Assembly (NCBI RefSeq): GCF_024586455.1
Contig: NC_065922.1
Location: forward strand, 17,728,089 to 17,792,088
Direction of reading: 5' to 3'
DNA from: Bactrocera neohumeralis
Lineage: Eukaryota > Arthropoda > Insecta > Diptera > Tephritidae
DNA length: 64,000 nucleotides
Position numbers and translations under genes: made by a program. Position 1 is the first letter of the stretch. Each line of letters opens with the position of its first letter. The notes under the pieces are model-generated. The model saw nothing but the letters and a program-made list of their open reading frames with translations. It had not been told where the DNA came from and made no database searches. This document shows, piece after piece, positions 1-10,720 of the stretch.

Positions 1-154
1 GTTGTGAAGTTTGAAAAGTTTATTAAAGAAATAAAATAATTAAAAAAAAATTTGTTTATACAAAAAGAGTTAGTTGTTTCCAGTCTCTATATACATACAT
101 ATACATATATTAACGGCACAAATAATAAATATTGTATATGTATGTATGTATGTG

Positions 155-231
155 AAACGACTGGCGCGCTGTTGTTAACTCGGCTATAATCGCGTAAGCG
201 GTGTCTACGCCAATTAAGAAGAAGAAGAAGA
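155..231 (+). mobile_element. 77-bp LINE-A 3'-end insertion with target-site duplication
   Basis: This is the extreme 3' end of the same LINE found at 55374-57414, 28325-28636 and elsewhere. It shares the segment that runs through GGCTATAATCGCGTAAGCGG and ends in GAA repeats. It is flanked by a 13-bp direct repeat, ATGTATGTATGTG, at 142-154 and 232-244. That is the pattern expected of a very strongly 5'-truncated insertion made by target-primed reverse transcription. The target is an ATGT microsatellite, so chance identity of the flanks is possible, but the element boundaries match other copies. It has no coding capacity. Confidence 0.75.
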
Positions 232-399
232 ATGTATGTATGTGGCTTAGTTTTCACGAAATGTTAAACAGAGTTCAGTTGCGGTCACGTGATTGTACAA
301 AGCAGTTTCTTTACCTTTCGGCTTATTTTTTAGTGTTGCTCTAACTTTGCTAAGCGAATATCGAACTAAGAATTGAAAATATTTATATTTGAGAAAAAA

Positions 400-2080
400 A
401 ATTTTTTTTTGAGAAGTGTTGCCACCTGTTATAATTTTGTTTTTAATTTATTAAAACAAACGTTTAAGTAGTATAGAAGTATCTAAATAAAAGATTTCAC
501 GATGTAAATTTTTAACTTGGAAAATTTTTTTAGAAGGGTTGCCAGCTAATTAAATTTTTTTTCACTGAATTTATAAAATAAATGAAACATTAAAAAAATT
601 TCGTAACGCTTAAAAAATTTTTTTAAGGAGTGTTGCCACCTTTTCTAATATATATATTTCTTTTATTTAATTAATAAAACGGACAAGTATAGTAGAAGTG
701 TACAAATAAAAGGGTTTTCGATTATAATTTTTAAATTGGAAAAAATATTTGGAAGGGTTGCCAGCTAATTAAAAATTTTTTGAACTGAACCTATAAAATA
801 AATGAAATTTTACAAAATTTACGTAACGCTTAAGAAGTTTGGTAATGATTTTAAGTATATTTTGGGAGAGAGATGATGCCATCTGTTTGAAAATTTTACA
901 ATAATGAAAAGAAGTATTGATAACACAAGTACATTATTACCACTTGGGTCTCAAATTAGTAGTTTAAAATGTTTACCATTGGATATTAAAAAAAATTTTG
1001 AGAAAAAGATGCCACTTATTTAAAAAATTTAAAACTACATAGATAATTTTTAATAGAAATAAATATGGAAAATATGTACCTATGCATGTATGTATGTATC
1101 TATCTTTCTACTAGAAAGATTTTAACATTTTACGCTTGATTGAATTTTTTGTAAAAGTTGCCATATGCTTTATTTTGCATACAATTAAATATAAATGCAA
1201 ACTATTAAAAATAGTGTCAGACTAGTCGATTTAAAAGAAAGTTGCCACCTGTTATTTGTTTCTAATAAAACGGGTTTAAATAAAGAAAAATGGTGCTATA
1301 AATGTTAAACTAACAGTGCTTAAGAAATTTTAAAATTTTGTTTGAAGAGTTGCCAACTGTTCAAATATTTAGATCAAATTAAATTTATGAAGCAATTTAA
1401 TTTGATCTAATTTGTTAATTTTACAAATTTGCTTGAATTAAAAGATATTTAAGTAATTTTTTAAACAAACAGATATTTCGTGGAGTTGCCACCTGTTAAT
1501 TTTTTCTAATAAAACGCGTTAAATTAAACAAAAATGGTAGTTTAAATATCAAACTTACAGTACTTATGAAATTTTAAAATTTTGTTTGAAGAGTTGCCAT
1601 CTCTTAAAAATTGTAGAAGAAATTGAATTTGTGTTTTAATGTCAATATTGCTTGAAAGAAAATATACTCGAGACATTTTTTAAATAAACTCAAATACTTT
1701 TAGCAGGATCACTGATTTGATAGACATACTTTGTAGAAGCGTTGCCACGTGTTAACTTTTTTCCACAAAACGGTTAAATTAAATAAAAATATTACCCTTT
1801 TTAATTAATGTATATGTTAGATTAATAGCGCTTATGAAATATTAAAAACAATTTTGAAGAGTTGCCATCTGTTTAGAATTTATGAATAAATTAAATTTAT
1901 TGAAAAATGTCACAAAAACAATATTTTCAAAAAACAAAAGCTATTTGAGGAATTTTATAAGCAAATATTATTTTCGACAGGATCAGCTTCACATAAGTAA
2001 GTGGCATTTCAGTTATCAAAAGCAATTGCCACCCTTGGAACAATATGATAAAGGTGGCAATGAAAGAAAACTTTGAAATA
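400..2080. repeat. degenerate tandem array centred on GTTGCCA(C/T)CTGTT
   Basis: A motif close to GTTGCCACCTGTT recurs at about 418, 538, 632, 757, 875, 1008, 1157, 1241, 1349, 1485, 1593, 1741, 1861 and 2025. Spacing is 84 to 164 bp, typically near 120 bp. Between motifs the sequence is very AT-rich, with recurring TTTCTAATAAAACG and runs like GAAATTTTAAAATTTTG. Alternating units resemble each other more than their neighbours do, for example CCACCTGTT against CCAGCTAATT early in the array, which suggests a ~240-bp dimeric unit. The short frame at 1882-2076 is only a gap between stops. I do not recognise the family. Confidence 0.75.
1371..1408. repeat. perfect 15-bp inverted repeat inside the array
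   Basis: AGATCAAATTAAATT at 1371-1385 is matched by its exact reverse complement at 1394-1408, with an 8-base loop. No other unit of the surrounding array shows the same stem, so it is probably local. Function is unknown. Confidence 0.6.
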
Positions 2081-2134
2081 ACCCTGTATTGATATTTTTT
2101 TTTTACTAAAACAAAATATTATACATATATTACT

Positions 2135-2199
2135 ATATACTAATTACTAAATTTGATTAAAAAAATATTGTTTTTCTTTCTACTTTCAGGTAAGTGCTA
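2135..2199 (+). promoter_or_regulatory. candidate recursive splice site (ratchet point) 1
   Basis: A pyrimidine-rich stretch runs directly into a 3' splice site and then, with no exon between, a consensus 5' splice site: TTTCTTTCTACTTTCAG then GTAAGTG. The junction is 2189/2190. Possible branch-point sequences (ACTAATTACTAA) lie about 45 bp upstream. Juxtaposed 3' and 5' sites of this kind are the known signature of zero-length exons in long Drosophila introns, where the intron is removed in steps. The strand implied is +, the same as the site at 62197/62198. Sequence alone cannot show use. Confidence 0.55.
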
Positions 2200-4478
2200 A
2201 TAATAATATCATGAACTCCTACAATAACCACAATAGTACGTATATATAAGTGATATGCTGCAATCGTGCCGTCTTTTGCAACTATAAACCCTTTTCATTA
2301 TGTGAGTAGAAATTTTTCTTGATAAATTTTCATGAATTATATATTGAATACTGGACTAAGCTTAAGCAAAATGCTCGTATTAGCATTTTAGGTATCGCAA
2401 AAAGTGCTTAGCTCAATGCAACTGCCATCACGCTCACCACTTTCCGTTAATGATTTAAGCTGTAAGCAATCTGGTGCTTAAAAATTTAACACACCCTACG
2501 CGGCGTATGATTAACCAGCTCCTACTGTACTATCCACACTATTAGCCCCCACGGCGTATGAGTAATCGCCATTTGGTTAGTGGGCAGAGCATGCATGTTA
2601 CGTATACGCCCCGACTAAGCGGCTTAAGTGCAATATGAGCACATTCTGCTTTCGTACAAAACAGTGCTAAATAAATCAGCAGTAAAATGCAATAACAAAC
2701 AACAGACAACAACAATAACAAGCTTGAAAATACCTAACAATTACGAAACTAAAATGAAATAGAATCAAAATAGAACGTTTAACGAGAAAAAGCATTGCTG
2801 TAGTCACCTTTATTTGGGGCGTGTGACGTCTACACTTAAGTGATTGGAGATAACAAATTGCGCGCAACACATACACACACACTCACTAAACGCGAAAGCA
2901 GCGCACTTTCTTCGCTCGAAATAATAAGCAGATGGCAGTAAAAGCACGCCGAAGGGAGTGCCGCGTGCTTATAAGTATTGTATTGACTGTCTGTCCGTCT
3001 AACTGTGTAAAGCTTTTGTTGCAGGGAAAGGAATTTTAAAAGCGTAAACAAGTGCATTAAAAATCAATGATGACAGTTTAAGCGTCTTCTTTTGTGTGCG
3101 CGCATAACAAAGGACTCGACGCGGCTCACACTCCTTCGCCTCCACTAAACTTCGGCATGTGTGTGTGGCATGCAGCAGTAATAGTGAATCGTTAGGGGGT
3201 GCAGCAGAGCATGGTAAATGACAAATAAAAACTGTTGGGTGGGTGTGTGTGTGTGTGTGTGTGCTGAAAAAATATTGACTGTCTGACATTTTGTGCATTT
3301 GCTGTAAACAAGTTAACACGATATGGCTAACAAAGTGTTGAATTTCGCGTGAGCAGATGCGCATCGCAGTGCTGCCATTGTCTACGTTGTCCGTGAGTGC
3401 CTACAAATGTCTGTTCTCCACCCTAGTCAGCAGCAAAAGTCCCCCTTTGAAGTGTATATGCTGAGCGCCAACAAAAGGCGACAATAAGCGGATGATGAAT
3501 GTAAGTTGGAAAACTATAGTAACTGTAAATATATATATGAACAGTTATAAAGTTAGCAATAAGCGATTTTTTCATTTGTTTCCGCCTAGTTTTATCTGTG
3601 AAATGATAGTAGAGCTCCAAACAATGGCAAGACAACAACTATATTCTAAGCGTCCTTTAACTTCTTGTTTCTACAGGGTTGCAATTTCACAGTTATATGT
3701 GTGAAGATCCGTTTGCGATATACCGTCTTGTCTGGACATTGAGCAATCGTCGTTGAGGAAATGCCATTATGCCGCCAGCCATTATTATTTTTTAAGCTCT
3801 CTCACTCCCTCTCCACTCTCTTGTCGTTGCTCGCCATTCATTCAGCACCATTTAGGTTTGTTAGCGGTTATAATAGTTTAAATAGCCAATAAAAGTATGA
3901 GCCCTAAATGATAAATGAGTCAATGTCGCGTGTTTGAACACAGGAGTTGCGTTATGCGGATGGAAAGTTAAAGGAATTCGTTAATTTCCACTCGTTACAT
4001 ACTTGTATATGCTGAGAAAGTGCAAAAGATGTTTGTACCTTTTAGACTTTAGTCAGATTATGGTGATCAGCAATCACGCCACGCCATACATAGACCTGCT
4101 CGTGCTTAGTAATGCTAGATGGAGAGACAGCTTAATTTGAGCTGAAGTAGCTGTCACACAGGAGTCAACGCTTTCTGCGAATTCTAAGAGCTACTTGATA
4201 TATAAATTTGGTACTTCATCTAGTCCCTTGAACTGCGAAGCTTCTGGGAAGAAGGTGTTTCAGCGTCTCCCATGCGCTTTCTGCATGTCGTTATGTACTT
4301 ATGCCATGTGATGCCAGCTGGTTGTGACTTATCATTAGGTTAATAATCGTGTGAGCATGGGAGTTTTCCTTCGAGGCTCTTACACGTAATTTTGATGGTC
4401 CTGTACGAATTTAAGGAATTTCATCTCGCCCCGATATTTCTGATTTTGACTACATTATAGAAAATAATTAAGTTTTAA
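2200..4478. other. no gene seen; unique AT-rich DNA with a (GT)11 microsatellite
   Basis: Only short frames occur here and none resembles a protein family I know. A GT dinucleotide run lies at about 3243-3264. The stretch around 2400-2640 is less AT-rich than its surroundings but shows no coding signature. It is compatible with intronic sequence between the two candidate ratchet points. Confidence 0.5.
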
Positions 4479-4925
4479 GTAAATAAAATAATATAAAATA
4501 AATTAAATTAAATCAAATTAAATTAAATTAAATTAAATTAAATTAAATTAAATTAAATTAAATTAAATTAAATTAAATTAAATTAAATTAAATTAAATTA
4601 AATTAAATTAAATTAAATTAAATTAAATTAAATAAAATAAAATAAAATTAAATTAAATTAAATTAAATTAAATTAAATTAAATTAAATTAAATTAAATCA
4701 AATCAAATCAAATAAAATAAAATAAAATAAAATAAAATAAAATAAAATAAAATAAAATAAAATAAAATAAAATAAAATAAAATAAAATAAAATAAAATAA
4801 AATAAAATAAAATAAAATAAAATAAAATAAAATAAAATAAAATAAAATAAAATAAAATAAAATAAAATAAAATAAAATGAAATAAAATAAAATAAAATCA
4901 AATTAAATTAAACAAAATTAAATAA
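4479..4925. repeat. AATTA/AATAA pentanucleotide satellite, ~440 bp
   Basis: The left half (about 4495-4695) is mainly AATTA units, with a short AATAA patch near 4632-4648. It switches through AATCA units at about 4696-4710 to pure AATAA units (about 4711-4895), then back to AATTA. Each block is nearly uniform, which implies recent expansion and homogenisation of successive unit variants. The 67-residue frame on the minus strand of this block (FYFIL repeats) is only a translation of the repeat. The array abuts the left end of the mariner copy at 4930. Confidence 0.95.
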
Positions 4926-4929
4926 AATA

Positions 4930-6083
4930 CAAAAAATTTTCGTATTTTGACAATAAATGTGCGCCATTTAACCAACAAAAATTAAATTCAGGGAAGTTGA
5001 AAAAAAGTTACAGTGAAAATAATGAAGAAATTCGCTATATTTTGTATAAAAAAGAGAAGAATGCCACGTAAGCCATCAATGAAAGTTCTGAAGAATACGG
5101 AGACGATGCTGTATCAGTTCGTGTAGCACAGCAATGGTTCGCTCGCTTCCCTTCTGGAAATTTCGATGTGAAAGATGCACCTCACTCTGGTCGACCTATC
5201 GTTGAAAAAGTTGATGAAACTATGGAAAAGATTGACCAGGACCGTCCCATAGGCGACCTTGACATCGCTAAGGAACATTCACCATCAAACGGTTTTGAGC
5301 TATTTCACAAAGGCTGGCTACAAAAAGAAGCTTGATGTTTACCACATGAATTGTCCGTGAAAAATTTAATGGACCGAATTAACATCGGCAATTCTTCGCA
5401 GAAACGAAATGAAATCGAACCATTTCTGAAGCGAATAGTAACAGTAGACGAAAACTGGATCAAATACGACAATAATGTGCGAAAACGATCATGGTTCAAG
5501 CGGGGTGACGCTCAACAAATGGTCGCAAAGCCGAGATTGACGCCTGGAAAGGTTATGCTGAGTGTTTGGTGTGATTGGAAAGGAATCATACACTATGAAC
5601 TGCTCCAGCCTGGTCGACCGATTGATTCTACATTTTACTGTCAACAACTGATGAGATTGAAGCAAGCAATCGAAAAGGACGATTAGAAGTGATTAACAGA
5701 AAGCGCTTCGACTTCCACCATGACAACGTTCGACCTCTCACATCTTTGATGACTCGGCAAAAACTGCGAAAGCTTGGCTGGAAAGTTTTGATGCATCCAC
5801 CATATAGCACTGACCTTGCACCATCGGACTACTTTTTGTTTTGGTCAATGCAGAACTGCCTTAATAGAATTAAGTTGGCTACAAGTGAAGTTTGTGAATA
5901 TTACTTGTCGCAGTTTTTCGCTGAGAAACCAGAAAAGTTTTACACTAATGGAATAATGTCTCTAGCGGAAAAATGGCAAAAATGTTATATATTTTGTTCA
6001 TTAAAATTCATTATAAATATAAAAGAAAATAAGTTGAAATTTGATTAGAAATACGAAAAGACTTTTTCGACTGCCCAATCTTA
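4930..6083 (+). mobile_element. mariner transposon, nearly full length, inactive
   Basis: This is a Tc1/mariner element of mariner DD34D type, a cut-and-paste transposase acting in the nucleus. An N-terminal helix-turn-helix segment is visible at about 5035-5260, with conserved pieces VRVAQQWFARF and DVKDAPHSGRPIVEKVDE. The central region 5351-5686 contains TVDENWI, holding the first catalytic aspartate. The C-terminal frame 5689-6048 has FHHDN and DLAPSDYFLF, with 34 residues between the second and third aspartates. All three catalytic positions survive, but the gene is split by at least one stop or frameshift near 5330 and another at 5685. The right terminal repeat ends near 6083 and reads inward as GGGCAGTCGAAAAAGTC. 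The left one keeps only its inner part (TTTTCGTATTTT), because the AATAA satellite replaces its outer end. Confidence 0.9.
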
Positions 6084-6149
6084 ATTATATTAATTCTTCT
6101 TGATTTGTATACCGGAGAATGCAGTAATCAAAAATAATTTAAAACTGTG

Positions 6150-6440
6150 CTATATTGAAAGTAGGCGTGGTTTTAGTCCAAGTTCGCCCATTTCAGTGTG
6201 ACCACTGTGACATAGAAATAATAATGTCATGCTTCAAATTTAGCTGAAATCCGTCGAGCAGGTCCCGAGATACATATATGATTTCACCTAAAATTGGGCG
6301 GTGTTACGCCCATCGTGTAATTTCCCCGGTTCCTTTAAGCCTTCTCATACCATTTCGAGTATAAAATTTTATGTCTCTGACATATTTACTTATTTGTTTA
6401 TCGTCTCTTTAATAGTTTTTAACAATACCGTCATATGGAG
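6150..6440 (+). repeat. probable dispersed noncoding repeat (GTAGGCGTGG type)
   Basis: The segment carries GTAGGCGTGG, ATTGGGCGGTGTTACGCCCA and a long stretch reading as non-coding advice-type sequence with many short direct repeats. It resembles a class of noncoding interspersed repeats common in higher Diptera, but I assign it from memory of the style only. No protein is encoded and the boundaries are not clear. Confidence 0.35.
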
Positions 6441-8080
6441 AGTGAGCGTGATTATTCTCCGATTTCATTAGCTAGCTAGTTCATTAATTAACTTAAAAAC
6501 TCGTTATTTGTATTTGCATATGCGCTTCTCAAATATAATGTTGGCGGCGGTTCAATGAACTGTAAAAGTCCCTGGCGAAGCAAATGTGCTACTAAGGCTA
6601 ACATTTATTTTAATTAACATAAAGTTTCCTGCCAGAAATACGAGCGCACATTAATGGGTGCATGTGTGTGCGTGCGTATGCATAAAAGGAGCTACTTCCA
6701 CAACAAGTCACAGGCGAGACTAAACGAACGGAAGTGGACAACAACTAAAGCTGAATTGCAGTAGCCGCACATACACATATATATAAGTAAATATGTACAT
6801 ATATACTTAGAAACGTAGAAGAGGAGTAAGGAGGCTGCTTGGGGCAACAAGTACTGCTGATGGCGCCACTTATTATTACTAGCTGCATAAGTAGTGCGTT
6901 GAGAGCCGCATCAACAATTGAAAGTCAGGCGGGCAAAAACAACGAAACTAACTTTTGTCGAACAAAAACAAAAAACAAAAAAGAAACAAAAACAATAAAA
7001 AAGTATGATATGCAAAACAGAAAGCGGAGCAATAACAATAAACATTAAAATAGAGAAAATAGTTAGGACGCAAATAAAGCAAAAACAAAAACGCAAGCGA
7101 AATAATACTCCAATAGTCAAGTCGAATGCACAAACAAACACTTACACGCACACATACATGCACAAACGTGTACAAAAGTTGAGCGCTGAAGACGAGCGGA
7201 GAGGATTTGTTGTTGGTGGCACAAACGACTGTTGGCAACGCTTTGTGGCATGACGCAGCGCAAATGGAGGCACTCAACGCCGTCGCTAGCAGACAAGATA
7301 TGAGGCGGGAGAGGTTGATGTGGGCGCGGGGTTGCAGAAAGTGTCATCCGATGCGCACGTCGCGTGTCTCAAGTGCATTACAACAAATTGGTCGGCACGA
7401 ATGCCAGCAGCGCGGAGTCCTTGCAGGGTGTAGGGCATGAGGAACTTCCCACACACACACATACACACATAAAATTACACATACACTCGTATATAAGTAA
7501 ATATGAATATGTGTGTGTGTGTGCTGGGAAACCAGAAGCGCCAACTTTTGCGGATGCAATTGCAAATGATATGCAAAGAGTCGCCAAAAGTGGCAGCGTC
7601 ATTGAAGTGCCCCTCACACTTACGTATGCCATATCCATGCTTAAGTAGTTAAGCGGGCCACGTTGGCGGGTGTTGGCTGTGCGGTGCGCAATAAATGACG
7701 CTGCTGGCTGCTTTGTTCACTCTTATGTTCACATTTTTGTACTTTGCATTGCAAAAGTGTGCGCGGCGCAGTTTTGTAAATTTCATTAAGAGAATTGTTG
7801 CATATTTTCGTGCGCTCGTATGTTGGTGGTGCTGTTGGTGATGTGGCAGCTCTGTCATGGCAGACGTAAACAAATGACAATAGAATCGCAGCTGATTGCT
7901 GCTTTGCATTTTTCTGTTTTGTTTATGTTTTTGTTTTTGTCATTTTACGATTCTATTGGGAGCAAGTAACAATTCTTTCGGCGCAAATGGTATTCATTTA
8001 TTATACTAGACAAAATAGAAATATACGAGTAATATAAAAAAAGTAAAAATATACATATTTTGGAAGTATATTACTGGAAC
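6441..8080. other. no gene seen; A-rich tract and CA/GT microsatellites
   Basis: An A-rich stretch at about 6955-7105 gives artificial lysine/asparagine-rich and, on the other strand, phenylalanine-rich frames. CA-rich and GT-rich runs at about 7449-7530 can pair. The region 7200-7440 is moderately GC-rich with overlapping short frames on both strands, but none has a recognisable domain. Confidence 0.5.
7444..7532. repeat. CA run and GT run able to form a hairpin
   Basis: TTCCCACACACACACA on the left and TGTGTGTGTGTGCTGGGAA on the right are near-inverted copies, about 50 bp apart. The GGGAA/TTCCC ends match as well as the dinucleotide core, which goes beyond what microsatellites alone would give. 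Confidence 0.45.
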
Positions 8081-8084
8081 ATTT

Positions 8085-8870
8085 TAATCCTCAAATGTCT
8101 ATTCTAAGGGTGTTGATAGTATGTCCAGGAATTACCATATTTGTGTCAATTTCGCAACATTTTTCTTTCGCTCTTATTGGTGTGAAACATTGCTTAAGCT
8201 AAGACATATACCCGCTGTGTAGAGTGCACAGTATTCAGGCGATTTTTTTTCTCTCTTTTTATTTTTCTCTCTCCAGATTCTAATCCTCCTTCATTCTTGG
8301 GGTAATGATAGTATGTCCGGGAATTACCATATTTGAGTAAATTTCGCAACATTTTTCTTTCATTCTTCATGGTGTGAAACATTGCTAAGCTAAGACACAT
8401 ACCCGCTGTGTAGAGAGCACAGTATTTAGGCGATTTTTTCTTTATCTCTTTATTTTTCTCTCCAGATTCTAATCCTAAAACATTCATTCTTGGGGTAATT
8501 ATAGTATGTCCAGGAATTAACATTTTTCTGTCAATTTCGCAACAATTTTCTTTCATTTGTCATGGTGTGAAACATTGCTTAAGTTAAGACACAAACCAGT
8601 TAAATAGAGAGCACCATATTCAGTCGAATCTCTCTCTCTCTCTTTCTCTCCATATTCCAATCCTAAGACGTCTATTCTATTGGTATTGATAGTATGCTCA
8701 GGAATTACCGTATTTGAGTAACAATTTTCTTTCATTTTTCATGGTGTGAAACATTGCTTAAGTTAAGACACAAACCAGCTAAATAGAGAGCACAATATTC
8801 AGTCAAATCTCTCTCTCTCTCTTTATTTCTCTTCCTTTCTCTCACTCATCATGTGCTTAATTTATTTTAA
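8085..8870. repeat. four tandem copies of a ~190-bp unit
   Basis: The anchor TGTGAAACATTGCT(TA)AAG recurs at 8181, 8373, 8566 and 8745, so the unit is about 180-193 bp. Each unit has, in order: TAGTATGTCCAGGAATTA, a TTTCGCAACATTTTTCTTTC-like block, the anchor, an AAGACACA..CC..GCTGTGTAGAGAGCAC-like block, and a TCTCTC-rich tract. The two minus-strand frames at 8194-8556 and 8553-8735 are repeat translations with no known domain. Related single copies occur near 11863 and 12250. Confidence 0.9.
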
Positions 8871-8874
8871 TTCA

Positions 8875-9840
8875 TTACTCTCAATTATCTATTTAATAGA
8901 GCTGTTGAGAAAGGTTCATATAAATTTGACATCATAAGCTTAGAGTTGAAAAAATACAAAATTTTTGTGAAAAAAGAAAATGCTATAAGTTTTTAAATAG
9001 TTTGAAGATTTGGGTTTAGATTTGTCTCAATATGTCATGAACGTTGGAGCATCAGTACACCTGTATATACGAGTTTTTATATCTGACCTTTAATAGTCAA
9101 CTTGTATCCTTGAAGACGTCCTACTTTTCCCAAGATGCTGTTTATTTGTTGGAATTGGTGAGCTCGTTTCATTATAGGATATAGCTGCCGTACAAACTGA
9201 CCGAAAATAAGCACTTTCTTGTGTGGAGAACTGTTTCATTTGATAGGATATCTTCAAGAAATTCGGTTTAACTTATTGCCCAAGACAAGGCTATAATACC
9301 TGAATATATTGATTAGATCGGACCTCAGTAGCATTTAAGTGATTCTCAAAGTGACCGATCGAAATCAAGATAAAGCCGTATGAGAAACAATTTTCCTTAC
9401 CAAGATCTTCGTTATAATAGTATAGTATTATCGGAGTCCATGGATTCAATTCACTTGAGACTATGGTTGGGTTTTTGTGGAGACCATCCTTGTGGTATTC
9501 TCTATACCGAATTTGTCTGTGATTCTTTCTCTTGATATCTGAGAGCATTTTTTAATCTTGTGATGCCTTTCATTTTTCAGATGATTTCACTTCATTTCAA
9601 TTAGAAAATATATGCTAGACGAATATGGTATTTAGCCTAGCTTTCTTGGTCTCAAAAACTCGTTCTCAGAATAGAAGCTTTACATTTGTTTTTATATCTC
9701 ATGGTTTGACGTAAAGCATTGGGTTTGTGTCTAATAAAGCGTGATCCATTTCTGGGGTCCCTACTTTTGTAAAGAAAAAACACAGAAACTTCAAATTTAA
9801 TGAGGAATGTATATATCATATTTTGAAAGAACATTCTTTG
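8875..9840. other. no gene; fragments of the dispersed CAGTTTGTATGGCAGCTAT repeat
   Basis: No protein family is recognisable. Two short stretches, about 9179-9210 (GATATAGCTGCCGTACAAAC) and 9345-9372 (GACCGATCGAAATCAAG), are minus-strand pieces of the dispersed repeat described at 44010-44680. The rest appears unique. Confidence 0.4.
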
Positions 9841-9864
9841 GCATTTATTTTTTGAAAATTATCT

Positions 9865-10720
9865 TTTTCAAATGTCGGCCACAGCTACTTTGTCTCAGAT
9901 GGTCCATCTGTTGAGTTTAATTTTCGTTGACTCGTTCCAAAGGCTGAATCGAAGCGAGATTGTCCGTATAGACGTTAAACTTTACATATCCCCACAGGAA
10001 AGAATCTAACGCTGTGACATCATACGATCTTGGTGGTTAGTCGACCGGCCTAAAACGTGAAATTATCTGGTCATCGAAGTGATCTCTCAATAAATCCATT
10101 GATTGATGGGATGTATGGAAAGTGGCGCCGTCTTGTTGAAACCACATGTCACCAAGATCACGAGCTTCAATTCCTGGCATAAAAATAGTCGGTTATCATG
10201 GCGACCGTATTGACGGTTACGTTCTCATCGGCATCATTTTCGAAGAAATATGGTCCGATGATTCCACCTTCACAAAAACCCCACCAAACCGTTGTTTTTT
10301 CTGGATGAAATTACCATTCTTGGATCTTTTCAGGTTGCTGTTCGTCCCAAATACTACAATTTTGATTGTTTACATACCGATTGAGCCAGAAATGGGCCTC
10401 ATCGTTCAACAAAATTTGGCTCGAAAACGTCGGATCTTCTTGGAACTTTTCAAGAGCCCATAGAGCGAAGCGATGTTACTTGGGAAGGTCGAGCGGCTTC
10501 AGATATTGCACAAGCTGTATTTTATATGCTGTTATTTTAAGATCTCGACGTAAAATGCGCCAAGTTATTCCATACGTCACTCCGAGTTGCTGCGAATCGA
10601 CTCTCCACTGTTTTCGTCTACACTCTCAGCTACGGCTGCCATTTTTTCTTCACTGCATGCTGGACGTGGTCTATTCGATTTAGGATTATCTTTTTAAAAA
10701 GCTGGACATCCCATTTTAAA
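9865..10720 (-). pseudogene. DD41D-type (rosa-like) Tc1/mariner transposase relic, copy 1
   Basis: Read on the minus strand, the decayed coding sequence gives NDEAHFWLNRYVNNQNCSIW at about 10340-10410, then TTVWWGFCEGGIIGPYFFEN at about 10230-10310, then WFQQDGA at about 10125-10150, and a degraded P-P-R-S..L-D-x-F-L-W-G block at about 9995-10045. These are the conserved blocks of an IS630/Tc1/mariner DDE transposase. From the aspartate of QQDGA to the aspartate before FLWG I count 41 residues, the spacing of the rosa group. The first catalytic aspartate is in NDEAHF. In-frame stops interrupt it. The plus-strand frames over this segment are shadows. I did not find clean terminal repeats. Confidence 0.75.

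Noticed and set aside
4698..4901. 67-codon hydrophobic frame in the pentanucleotide satellite
   Set aside because: It is a direct translation of AATAA units; no real gene.
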